From: Desulfovibrionaceae bacterium
GTDB taxonomy: Bacteria > Pseudomonadota > Gammaproteobacteria > Burkholderiales > Burkholderiaceae_C
Direction of reading: 5' to 3'
DNA: 5,626 bases
Assembly (NCBI GenBank): GCA_009778355.1
Contig: WRJY01000169.1
Span: 1-5,626 of the forward strand
Shown in pieces: positions 1 to 5,051 of the stretch; positions within the stretch are counted from its first letter, which is position 1; each line of letters opens with the position of its first letter. The notes below the pieces were generated by a model, which was given only the letters and a program-made list of their open reading frames with translations, ran no database searches and was not told where the DNA came from. The position numbers and the translations under genes were made by a program.

Positions 1-68
1 AATTCGGCCGCGTCGAAAGGCTGCCCGGCCAGATCGGAAATGGCTTGCTCGATTTCTACGGCGTTCAT
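1..68 (-). CDS. N-terminal fragment of a probable MmeI/YeeA-like DNA methyltransferase (runs off the window)
   Basis: An ATG at 68-66 opens a frame that runs to the left edge, giving 22 full codons that begin MNAVEIEQAISDLAGQ and continue with PFDAAE. I recall this opening (MNxxEIExAIS.LA.QPFDAxEF) as typical of large class I SAM-dependent DNA methyltransferases of the MmeI/YeeA type, found in type II restriction-modification and related defence loci. In that family the next residues normally read like P-x-AFL..FGNK.TTIKRL, which lie outside the window. The catalytic methyltransferase motifs cannot be seen here. The gene would lie 172 bases downstream of creC on the same strand. No clear Shine-Dalgarno precedes the ATG. 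The family call rests on 22 residues recognised from memory, so it is suggestive only; the open frame and start codon are seen directly. Confidence 0.55.
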   Translation of the reverse strand, partial: MNAVEIEQAISDLAGQPFDAAE

Positions 69-111
69 GCGACATTGTGCCGGTTGCGCAAACAGCCCGC
101 GGGCATCGCAC

Positions 112-123
112 ACAAGCGCTTGT
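112..123. promoter_or_regulatory. 12-bp perfect palindrome upstream of the partial methyltransferase gene
   Basis: ACAAGCGCTTGT is a perfect 12-bp palindrome centred about 50 bases upstream of the ATG at 68. A further half-like word, ACGCTTG, follows at 125-131, so CGCTTG appears twice, 9 bases apart. A symmetric site this close to the start of a restriction-modification-type gene could be an operator for a dimeric regulator. No regulator gene and no convincing -35/-10 pair is visible, so a chance palindrome or a small hairpin is equally possible. Confidence 0.3.
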
Positions 124-140
124 AACGCTTGCCCCTGCTT

Positions 141-224
141 TCAACCTGAAAACGGCAGTCGAGCTCTTGCCATCTTCACGAAAGCCGCATGGGTATTAAT
201 ATTCGCAGCTTCGATAACGCTCAC
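141..224 (-). other. 27-codon open frame in the creC-methyltransferase spacer, possible gene remnant
   Basis: A GTG at 224-222 opens a frame ending in TGA at 143-141. It encodes 27 residues that begin VSVIEAANINTH and end ARARLPFSG. Composition is mixed and protein-like, and base composition is much lower in GC (about half over 141-220) than the flanking genes. An AGAGG lies directly against the GTG with no spacing, so it is a poor ribosome-binding site, and the frame is open further upstream into the end of creC. It may therefore be the tail of a decayed or truncated gene left at an island boundary rather than a working gene. I do not recognise the sequence. It could also be non-coding. Confidence 0.2.
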
Positions 225-240
225 CTCTTGGGTGACACCG

Positions 241-1728
241 CTACGCACTCGCCAGCAACGGCAGGCGCAGCTCGGCCAGGGCGCCGGTTGCGCCATCGGC
301 ATCGGGCGGGGCGTTGACCAGGGTCACGCTGCCCTGGTGCAGGGTGGCGATTTCGCGCACGAAGGCCAACCCAAGGCCGGTGCTGCGCTTGCCGGAGCCG
401 GGGCGGGCCAGGGAGAAGAATTTGTCGAACACCTTGCCTTCGGCAAAGGCGGGCACGCCGGGGCCGTGGTCGCGCACGCTGATGCAGGCCATGCGGCCCG
501 CGCGCGTCAGGCTGAGCGCGATGCCGCTGGCGCGGCCATTGCCGGCGGGAATGGAAAAATCGACCGCGTTGTCCAGCAGGTTGCCGATGGCGCGGCGCAG
601 CAGGAAGGGGTCGCCCTCCACCGCCAGATCGCCTTCGGCGCGCACGTCGATGCGCAGCGCCGGCGCCTTGGCTCGCGCGCTGGCGGCCAGCTCTTGCAGC
701 AGCGGGGCCAGCGGCACGCGCTGCTGGTCTTGCAGCAGGCGGCGGCTTTCCAGCGCGGTGAGTTCCATCATGCGGTCCACCACTTCTTGCAGGCGATGGG
801 TTTCGCGAGCGATGCTGGCGGCAAAACGCTGCTGCTGACCGGCGGGCATGGACGGCTCTTGCAGCAGTTCGGCGGCGCCGCGGATGGCGGAGATCGGGCT
901 TTTCAGCTCGTGCGTGAGCTGGCGCACGTAGTCCTGCACGTAGTTGCGCCCGGCGATGGCGTCGCGCACTTCCTGCACGGCGGCGCGCGTTTGCGCCCGC
1001 ACGGCGCGCCAGGCGCGGCGCGGGCTGAAAACGCGGCGGCCCGCCTCGTTGCGCCACCAGGCGGTGCGCAGCGCGGCCAGCAGGTCGCTGGTGATGCCCA
1101 ATGGCCGGATCAGCAGGAACGACAGCACGATGGCCAGCAGCAGCGCCGACAGGCCCGAGGCCAAGCCGACCGAGATGATGTTGCCGCGCGCATCGGCGAC
1201 GAACTGGCCCAGGCTTTGCACCGGCTTGCCGACGCTGACCACGCCGACGATTTCGCCGTTCCAGCGGATCGGCGCGGCAACGTACATGACGCTGGTGCGC
1301 GCGTCCCGCGGCACGTCGCGCGTGGTGCGGGCGCCGTATTCGCCGCGCAGCGTGTTGCGCACGTCGCGCCAGGCGGAATAGTCCTGGCCCAGGCCGCGCC
1401 CGGTGGAGTCGTACACCACCGTGCCGTGGCGGTTGGTGACATAGGCGCGCAGTTCCACGCGGGTTTTGTGCAGGTTGTAAACCTGGGCCGAGAAACGCCG
1501 CGCGTACAGGTCGCGGAAGATGCCGCCAATGCGGTCCAGCGGCAGCGCGCCGGAGTCCACGTCCTGCTCGATGGCGGTGGCCAGCAGTTGCGCGGTTTCC
1601 ACCAATCCTTCCTCGGCGGATTCGCGGTAGCGCGGATCCAGATCGGCCAGCAACTGGTACAGCAGCGCCGCCATGCCGATGGCATAGACCGCGATCAGCG
1701 CCAGGAAGATGCGGGTGCGGCGGGACAT
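241..1728 (-). CDS. creC: Sensor histidine kinase CreC of the CreBC two-component system
   Basis: This is a 495-residue inner-membrane sensor kinase that would phosphorylate CreB, encoded just upstream. A first membrane segment lies at about residues 7-27 and a second at about 187-208, enclosing a periplasmic sensor domain. That domain carries stretches shared with E. coli CreC: GQDYSAWRDV (114-123), TLRGEYGAR (126-134), SVMYVAAPI (146-154) and SVGKP (165-169). The H-box LTHELKSP (271-278) holds the phospho-acceptor His273. The ATPase domain shows the N-box NLLDNA (383-388), the G1 box DHGPGVP (420-426), an F-box near 434-438 and the G2 box GLGLAFV (451-457), so all catalytic motifs are intact. 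The ATG at 1728 places the first membrane segment right at the N terminus, as in the family; its Shine-Dalgarno is weak. In E. coli the pair responds to carbon source and penicillin-binding-protein status; the signal here is unknown. No creD follows directly. Confidence 0.93.
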   Translation of the reverse strand: MSRRTRIFLALIAVYAIGMAALLYQLLADLDPRYRESAEEGLVETAQLLATAIEQDVDSGALPLDRIGGIFRDLYARRFSAQVYNLHKTRVELRAYVTNRHGTVVYDSTGRGLGQDYSAWRDVRNTLRGEYGARTTRDVPRDARTSVMYVAAPIRWNGEIVGVVSVGKPVQSLGQFVADARGNIISVGLASGLSALLLAIVLSFLLIRPLGITSDLLAALRTAWWRNEAGRRVFSPRRAWRAVRAQTRAAVQEVRDAIAGRNYVQDYVRQLTHELKSPISAIRGAAELLQEPSMPAGQQQRFAASIARETHRLQEVVDRMMELTALESRRLLQDQQRVPLAPLLQELAASARAKAPALRIDVRAEGDLAVEGDPFLLRRAIGNLLDNAVDFSIPAGNGRASGIALSLTRAGRMACISVRDHGPGVPAFAEGKVFDKFFSLARPGSGKRSTGLGLAFVREIATLHQGSVTLVNAPPDADGATGALAELRLPLLASA

Positions 1729-1750
1729 GAGGGATTCGGGTTCGTGAATC

Positions 1751-1871
1751 GCTGGCCCCCACCCTACCCTCCCCCAGAGAGGGAGGGGATGTGATTTCTT
1801 CTCCAGAGGGGGGAAGAAATCCTGCTCCTTCCCCCTCTGGGGGAAGGCCGGGATGGGGGCTTGCGGCGCAA
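1751..1871. repeat. G/C-rich palindromic intergenic repeat, copy 1 (between creB and creC)
   Basis: The block starts GCTGGCCCCCACCCTACCCT and ends with a tract reading GGGATGGGGGC then TTGCGGCGCAA. Its outer arms are imperfect inverted repeats of each other. Inside is a perfect 9-bp stem, CCTTCCCCC (1827-1835) and GGGGGAAGG (1839-1847), around a 3-base loop. A second perfect 9-bp stem, GATTTCTTC (1793-1801) and GAAGAAATC (1813-1821), is present only in this copy. The last 48 bases match copy 2 (2749-2796) at 45 positions. The form is that of a REP/MITE-like dispersed palindrome of the kind often seen between genes in Comamonadaceae and Xanthomonas. It fills most of the 174-base creB-creC gap and would fold strongly in the transcript, but there is no T-run to make it a classical terminator. 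Confidence 0.85.
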
Positions 1872-1902
1872 CCGGCGCATAGGCATGAAAACCGCTCTAC
1901 AG

Positions 1903-2652
1903 CTACGCTTCGCGCAACGCATACCCCACGCCCCGCAAGGTGCGGATCGGGTCGTCCGCCGCCACCGCCCGCAGCTTGGCGCGCAGCGTTTTGACGTGCG
2001 CGTCCACCGTGCGGTCGAAGCTCTCGCCCGGATCGTCCCAGACGAGCTCCAGCAACTCGTCGCGCGTGAACACGCGGCCGGGCCGCTGGATCAGCGTGGC
2101 CAGCAAACCGTATTCGTAACGCGACAGCTCCAGCGCCTGTCCGTGGTAGCGGATCAGGCGGCGCTCCTCGTTCAGCGTGAAGGCGCCGCAGCGCCGATCT
2201 GCTTCATTTTTTATAGCTGAAGACGATGTGTTTTCGGGCGCTGCAACCGGTACGGTCTCAGCCGCCACGCTCGCCCGCTGGCTGCGCCGCAAGATGGTGC
2301 GCACGCGCGCCACCAGTTCGCGCGGCGAAAACGGCTTGGCAATGTAGTCGTCGGCGCCCAATTCCAGTCCGACCACGCGGTCGATTTCGCTGGCGCGCGC
2401 GGTCAGGAACACCACCGGCGCCACCCTGCCGCCCGGCAGCTCTTGCAGGCGGCGCAGCAAATCGAAGCCGTTCATGTCCGGCAAGCCGACATCCAGAATC
2501 GCCAGCGCCGGCGGCGCGGCGGCAAAGCGGTCGATGGCCTGGCGCGCGGTGGCGCACACCTCGGGCGCGAAGCCCTCGGACGCCAGCGCGTAGTCAATGG
2601 TTTCGGCAATGCCGGCCTCGTCCTCCACCACCAGAATGCGCGGCGCTGTCAT
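1903..2652 (-). CDS. creB: Response regulator CreB (OmpR/PhoB family)
   Basis: From the ATG at 2652 the protein has 249 residues. The receiver domain (about 1-122) shows the acidic cluster EDE (10-12), phospho-acceptor Asp54 in LDVGLPD, Thr84 in FLTA and Lys106 in AKPFSPRE. The C-terminal winged helix (about 157-247) contains LSRYEYGLL, PGRVFTRDELL, DRTVDAHVKTLRAKLR and RGVGYALR. All of this tracks E. coli CreB closely. I prefer 2652 to the upstream in-frame ATG at 2697 because VVEDE then falls at residues 8-12, exactly where E. coli CreB has LVEDE; the 15 extra residues (MTKSFNHV...) look non-conserved. Neither start has a strong Shine-Dalgarno. The inter-domain linker is roughly 20 residues longer than in E. 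coli and includes an AT-rich patch. CreB would be phosphorylated by CreC and act as a DNA-binding regulator. Confidence 0.93.
   Translation of the reverse strand: MTAPRILVVEDEAGIAETIDYALASEGFAPEVCATARQAIDRFAAAPPALAILDVGLPDMNGFDLLRRLQELPGGRVAPVVFLTARASEIDRVVGLELGADDYIAKPFSPRELVARVRTILRRSQRASVAAETVPVAAPENTSSSAIKNEADRRCGAFTLNEERRLIRYHGQALELSRYEYGLLATLIQRPGRVFTRDELLELVWDDPGESFDRTVDAHVKTLRAKLRAVAADDPIRTLRGVGYALREA
2199..2222. other. AT-rich insertion-like patch in the CreB linker
   Basis: A run rich in A and T (CTGCTTCATTTTTTATAGCT, then GAAG) sits inside otherwise GC-rich creB and encodes part of the linker, including SSAIKNEADR (144-153). The TATAGCTG core resembles the edge of an abundant intergenic repeat I recall from Comamonadaceae genomes, often built around TTTATAGCTGCT. 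If so, a repeat fragment has been captured in frame between the two CreB domains. The compositional break and the long linker are seen directly; the repeat identity is from memory. Confidence 0.35.
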
Positions 2653-2705
2653 GCGGTGAGGCCGGTGGCGTGGAACATGGTTAAATGATTTCGTCATTCA
2701 CCGCC

Positions 2706-2796
2706 GCTGGCCCCCATCCTGCCCATTCCCCAGCGGGGAGGGTCGATGGCTCCTTCCCCCTCTGGGGGAAGGTTGGGATGGGGGCTCGCGGCGCAA
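2706..2796. repeat. G/C-rich palindromic intergenic repeat, copy 2 (between minE and creB)
   Basis: This is the second, shorter copy of the repeat between creB and creC, in the same orientation. It begins GCTGGCCCCCATCCTGCCC and ends GGGATGGGGGC then TCGCGGCGCAA. The perfect 9-bp hairpin arms lie at 2752-2760 and 2764-2772 around a TCT loop, and the outer CCCCCATCC / GGGATGGGGG arms also pair. It lacks the internal GATTTCTTC hairpin of copy 1. It lies 25 bases downstream of the minE stop, so it could attenuate read-through from minCDE into creB or protect the min mRNA 3' end, though no U-run follows the stem on the minus strand. Confidence 0.85.
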
Positions 2797-2821
2797 AAAT
2801 GTGCATGACTGAATAAACGCT

Positions 2822-3088
2822 CTAAGCCGCTTTTTTCTCCGGCAACTCGATCTTCACCTCCAGCACTTCCAGGTCGTCCTGGCGTTCGAGCTGCACCTTG
2901 ATGTCCTTGGGGTCGATCTTGACGTACTTGCTGATCACGGCCACCAGATCGCGCTGCAAGTCCAGCAGGTAGTCGGGTTCGGCGGCGCTGCGGCCAGCGC
3001 GTTCGTGCGCCAGAATGATTTGCAGCCGCTCCTTGGCGACGCTGGCGGTCTTTTTTTTCTCGCCCAGAAAAAAGGACAGGAAAGACAT
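2822..3088 (-). CDS. minE: Cell-division topological specificity factor MinE
   Basis: The protein has 88 residues, the same length as E. coli MinE. It begins MSFLSFFLGEKKK, the amphipathic membrane-targeting start, and contains AKERLQIILAHER (18-30), the conserved segment that binds MinD and stimulates its ATPase, competing with MinC. The C-terminal topological-specificity domain includes EPDYLLDLQRDLVAVISKYV (37-56), KIDPKDIKVQLE (57-68) and LEVLEVKIELP (73-83). The frame stays open for 59 codons upstream, inside minD. The ATG at 3088 is chosen because it gives the family N terminus and has GGAGG 11 bases upstream. It is the last gene of the minCDE operon, 4 bases after minD. MinE drives the pole-to-pole oscillation that keeps the division inhibitor away from mid-cell. 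Confidence 0.97.
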   Translation of the reverse strand: MSFLSFFLGEKKKTASVAKERLQIILAHERAGRSAAEPDYLLDLQRDLVAVISKYVKIDPKDIKVQLERQDDLEVLEVKIELPEKKAA

Positions 3089-3092
3089 GGTC

Positions 3093-3911
3093 TTACTTGC
3101 CTCCGAACAGGCGCTTGAAGAAACCGGGTTTTTCGGCCTCGATGAAGCGCATGGGCATGTTCCCGGCGCCCAGAAAACGCTCGACCACGTCCAGGTACGC
3201 GCCGGCCACGTCACTGCCCTGCAGGTGCACGGCGGGCAGGCCCTGGTTGGAGGCTTGCAGCACATCCTCGCTTTCAGGGATAACGCCGATCAGCTTGACG
3301 CGCAGAATGTCCTGAATGTCTTCCAGACTCAGCATTTGCCCGTCGGCCACGCGGTTCGGGTTGTAGCGGGTGATGAGCAGATGCTCCCTGACCGGCTCCT
3401 TGCCATCGATGGCGCGCTTGGTCTTGCTGCCCAGCATGCCCAGTATGCGGTCGGAGTCGCGCACCGAACTGACTTCGGGGTTGGTGACGATCAGCGCCTC
3501 GTCGGCGAAGTGCATCGCCAGCATGGCGCCAGTCTCGATGCCGGCGGGCGAATCGCAGACGATGTACTCGAAGTCCATGTCAGTCAGGTCGTTCAGCACT
3601 TTCTCGACGCCCTCTTTGGTCAGCGCCTCCTTGTCGCGCGTCTGGCTGGCGGCCAGCACGTACAGGTTGTCGCACTGCTTGTCCTTGATGAGGGCCTGGT
3701 GCAGGTTGGCTTCACCCTGAATCACGTTGATCAGGTCGTACACCACGCGGCGCTCGCAACCCATGATGAGGTCGAGGTTGCGCAAGCCGACGTCGAAGTC
3801 GATCACGGCGGTTTTGTGGCCCTTGAGCGCCAGACCGGAAGAAAACGCGGCGCTGGTGGTGGTCTTGCCGACCCCGCCCTTACCGGAAGTCACGACGACG
3901 ATTTTTGCCAT
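3093..3911 (-). CDS. minD: Septum site-determining ATPase MinD
   Basis: This 272-residue ParA/MinD-family ATPase binds the membrane when ATP-bound, recruits MinC, and is released by MinE. The deviant Walker A KGGVGKTT lies at 11-18, with the signature Lys11 and catalytic Lys16. Walker A' carries Asp40 (DFDVGLRNLD), and Walker B is YIVCDSPAG with Asp120, all at the positions used in E. coli MinD. The C terminus KPGFFKRLFGGK (261-272) is the amphipathic membrane-targeting helix. The ATG at 3911 is preceded by AAGGTGA at 7 bases, which overlaps the minC stop and suggests translational coupling. The gene is intact and highly conserved. Confidence 0.98.
   Translation of the reverse strand: MAKIVVVTSGKGGVGKTTTSAAFSSGLALKGHKTAVIDFDVGLRNLDLIMGCERRVVYDLINVIQGEANLHQALIKDKQCDNLYVLAASQTRDKEALTKEGVEKVLNDLTDMDFEYIVCDSPAGIETGAMLAMHFADEALIVTNPEVSSVRDSDRILGMLGSKTKRAIDGKEPVREHLLITRYNPNRVADGQMLSLEDIQDILRVKLIGVIPESEDVLQASNQGLPAVHLQGSDVAGAYLDVVERFLGAGNMPMRFIEAEKPGFFKRLFGGK
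3100..3104 (-). promoter_or_regulatory. Ribosome-binding site of minE, inside the end of minD
   Basis: GGAGG lies within the last codons of minD (Phe-Gly-Gly-Lys-stop), 11 bases before the minE ATG at 3088. It settles the minE start against the long upstream open frame. Confidence 0.7.
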
Positions 3912-3918
3912 GTCGGAA

Positions 3919-3925
3919 TCACCTT
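3919..3925 (-). promoter_or_regulatory. Ribosome-binding site of minD, overlapping the minC stop
   Basis: AAGGTGA sits 7 bases before the minD ATG. Its final TGA is the minC stop codon, so ribosomes ending minC finish on the minD initiation site. Confidence 0.7.
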
Positions 3926-4692
3926 ATCGAAATCGGTTCAAATAAAAGTTTGTCGCCCGCTTCGGTGGACAACAGCCGCACGCTGGCGGCCTGGCCCCAG
4001 ACCTGCGGCGGCAGCGGCTCTTCGCTGGTGCGATAGACGCCGGCAATGGACACCAATTCAGGCCGCATATCGTGCGCGAAGATGCGCGCCGCGGGCCAGC
4101 CGCGCGCGCCGGCAATGGCGCGGCCACGCAACGGCGCATAGATGTGAACATGACCATCCGCCGCCACTTCGGCACCGGCGTTGACCATGGCCAGCACCAC
4201 CAGATCGCCGCCCCGCGCATAAACCTGCTGGCCGGAACGCAGTGGCCGGTCGATCACCAACGCCCCAGGCGCCAAGGGTTCAGCCGCAGACGATGGCTCA
4301 GGCCGGGCGGCAGGCGGCGCGGCGGCATCAGACGCGCACGATGGCATTTGCACGCTGCCATCAGGCGCCAACAATAAACCCACGCTGACAGCGGCGGCTT
4401 GCTGATCCGGGCTGCCGCCGCGCACGGCCAGCAGACGCAAGCGGCGCTCGTGCAACAACTCGCCCAGCCGCTGAAAGTCGATCGAGGCGCCGACGTGCTC
4501 ATCGCCCAGCGCCGACAGATCCAGCACCACGGCGTCGTCTTCAAAAAAGTCGGGCGTGTCGCCGTACCGCGCGGTCAGTTCATCAGACAGTGCGTCGAGG
4601 TTGGGCGACTTCAGGCGCAGCGCCAGCAAGGCAAGGCTGGCGCTCTTGATATCGAAAGTGCTGGAACTGCGGCCGGCAAGGGCAACGGACAT
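3919..4692 (-). CDS. minC: Septum site-determining protein MinC (FtsZ inhibitor)
   Basis: This 257-residue protein is recruited by MinD and blocks FtsZ polymer assembly away from mid-cell. The N-terminal FtsZ-inhibiting domain covers about residues 5-112 (STFDIKSASL at 11-20). A Pro/Ala-rich linker, about 117-143, separates it from the C-terminal beta-helix domain (about 144-253). That domain matches E. coli MinC well: IDRPLRSGQQVYA, with the RSGQ MinD-contact motif at 152-155, NAGAEVAADGHVHIYAPLRGRAIAG (171-195) and ELVSIAGVYRTSEEP. The frame stays open upstream to 5028, but that stretch is low-complexity and unlike any MinC. The ATG at 4692 gives the family N terminus (M-x-V-x-LAGRS). No strong Shine-Dalgarno precedes it, so the start is probable rather than certain. 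First gene of minCDE; no clear promoter recognised. Confidence 0.95.
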   Translation of the reverse strand: MSVALAGRSSSTFDIKSASLALLALRLKSPNLDALSDELTARYGDTPDFFEDDAVVLDLSALGDEHVGASIDFQRLGELLHERRLRLLAVRGGSPDQQAAAVSVGLLLAPDGSVQMPSCASDAAAPPAARPEPSSAAEPLAPGALVIDRPLRSGQQVYARGGDLVVLAMVNAGAEVAADGHVHIYAPLRGRAIAGARGWPAARIFAHDMRPELVSIAGVYRTSEEPLPPQVWGQAASVRLLSTEAGDKLLFEPISIR

Positions 4693-4830
4693 GGCGGACG
4701 CGAACGGCAAACGGTGAAATTGTCCTGCACAAGCGCAGGGGCTGGAAGGCTGGCCGATCTTAACAGGCGATACCAGCCAAAACGGCACAAAAAAGGTTAC
4801 GGAGTGTGACCAGCTTCCGGCGGTTTGGCG

Positions 4831-4860
4831 TTGACTTGTCTTTCTTTCTTTCTTTTCAAT
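4831..4860 (+). promoter_or_regulatory. Possible sigma70-type promoter pointing away from minC
   Basis: TTGACT (4831-4836; 5 of 6 to TTGACA) and TTCAAT (4855-4860; 4 of 6 to TATAAT) are separated by 18 bases on the plus strand. It would drive transcription into the spacer and antisense to the Spy-like gene. No plus-strand protein gene follows, so it would make a non-coding or antisense RNA, if real. The match is fair, and AT-rich spacers produce such pairs by chance. Confidence 0.25.
4839..4857. repeat. Short CTTT tandem tract (GAAA on the minus strand)
   Basis: About four units of CTTT run through 4840-4856, giving a purine-only GAAA tract on the strand that carries minC. It lies about 150 bases before the minC start and falls inside the spacer of the plus-strand promoter-like pair. 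Four units is short for phase variation. Confidence 0.6.
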
Positions 4861-4893
4861 ACCGTAGTCGTAGTAGTAGGTGTACTGCCGTTT

Positions 4894-5020
4894 TGTGGGT
4901 AAGCATGAATTCTTTCGTTGTGGCAAGAACTTGCGGGTGTCTTGCGGTTGTGGGAAAGACAGGGCCAAGCCTGTCCGCCCGGTTGAACAACTTGCCGCTG
5001 CTGCCGCTGCCTGTGGACAA
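4894..5020. promoter_or_regulatory. Cluster of degenerate DnaA-box-like words
   Basis: Four words share the TGTGG core in the same orientation: TGTGGGTAA (4894-4902), TGTGGCAAG (4919-4927), TGTGGGAAA (4949-4957) and TGTGGACAA (5012-5020). On the minus strand the first and last read TTACCCACA and TTGTCCACA, each one base from the DnaA box TTATCCACA; the middle two are weaker (6-7 of 9). No perfect box is present. A fifth word, CCATCCACA (5040-5048), is reversed. This could be a DnaA-sensitive regulatory region before minCDE or simply a degenerate repeat. Confidence 0.25.
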
Positions 5021-5049
5021 GCGGGCACTTATGCCGGAGCCATCCACAG
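5011..5049 (-). terminator. Inverted repeat just after the Spy-like gene, possible transcript-end hairpin
   Basis: CTGTGGA (5011-5017) and TCCACAG (5043-5049) form a perfect 7-bp stem, with an inner GGCA/TGCC stem in the 25-base loop. It begins 3 bases past the Spy-like stop codon. No U-run follows on the minus strand, so it is not a textbook intrinsic terminator. It may instead be a 3'-end-stabilising structure, or a paired binding site, since its arms contain the DnaA-like words. Confidence 0.35.
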
Positions 5050-5051
5050 AC

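Larger units (their letters stand above)
4693..5051. other. 359-base spacer between the Spy-like gene and minC
   Basis: I see no convincing protein gene here in either direction; the open frames are short, overlapping and low-complexity. The stretch should hold the minC promoter, yet I find no good minus-strand -35/-10 pair. It does hold an inverted repeat just after the Spy-like stop, a set of TGTGG words resembling DnaA boxes, a second small hairpin (GACAGG at 4968-4973 pairing with CCTGTC at 4980-4985), a CTTT tract, a short GTAGTCGTAGTAGTAGG tract (4864-4880) and a plus-strand promoter-like pair. Base composition is clearly lower in GC than in the genes. Confidence 0.6.

Noticed and set aside
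1..5. Window begins AATTC, like an EcoRI-cut end
   Set aside because: It could mean a cloned EcoRI fragment, but the same bases fit the coding frame (GAA-TTC) of the methyltransferase family and the other end is not an EcoRI half site.
221..1762. 513-codon minus-strand frame overlapping creC
   Set aside because: Same strand but another frame; Arg/Ala/Pro-rich with no domain, and it fully overlaps a confidently identified gene.
40..1794. 584-codon plus-strand open frame across creC
   Set aside because: It is antisense to creC, which has every kinase motif. The frame is Ala/Gly/Gln/His-rich low-complexity sequence typical of an antisense shadow in a GC-rich gene.
2653..2697. N-terminal extension of CreB from the ATG at 2697
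   Set aside because: The downstream ATG at 2652 aligns exactly with the E. coli CreB start, and the extension adds non-conserved residues without a better ribosome-binding site.
2653..2821. CreB-binding cre tag (TTCAC, 6 bases, TTCAC) near creB or elsewhere
   Set aside because: Only single TTCAC half sites were found; no paired site with the right spacing was seen.
3015..4184. 389-codon plus-strand open frame across minD and minC
   Set aside because: Antisense to intact, conserved Min genes; no recognisable domain.
4693..5028. 112-residue N-terminal extension of MinC
   Set aside because: The stretch is low-complexity, contains the CTTT tract as Lys/Glu-rich residues, and precedes a normal MinC N terminus at 4692.
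4894..5048. Replication origin
   Set aside because: No perfect DnaA box, no AT-rich unwinding element and no dnaA/dnaN or rep gene nearby; at most a regulatory cluster.
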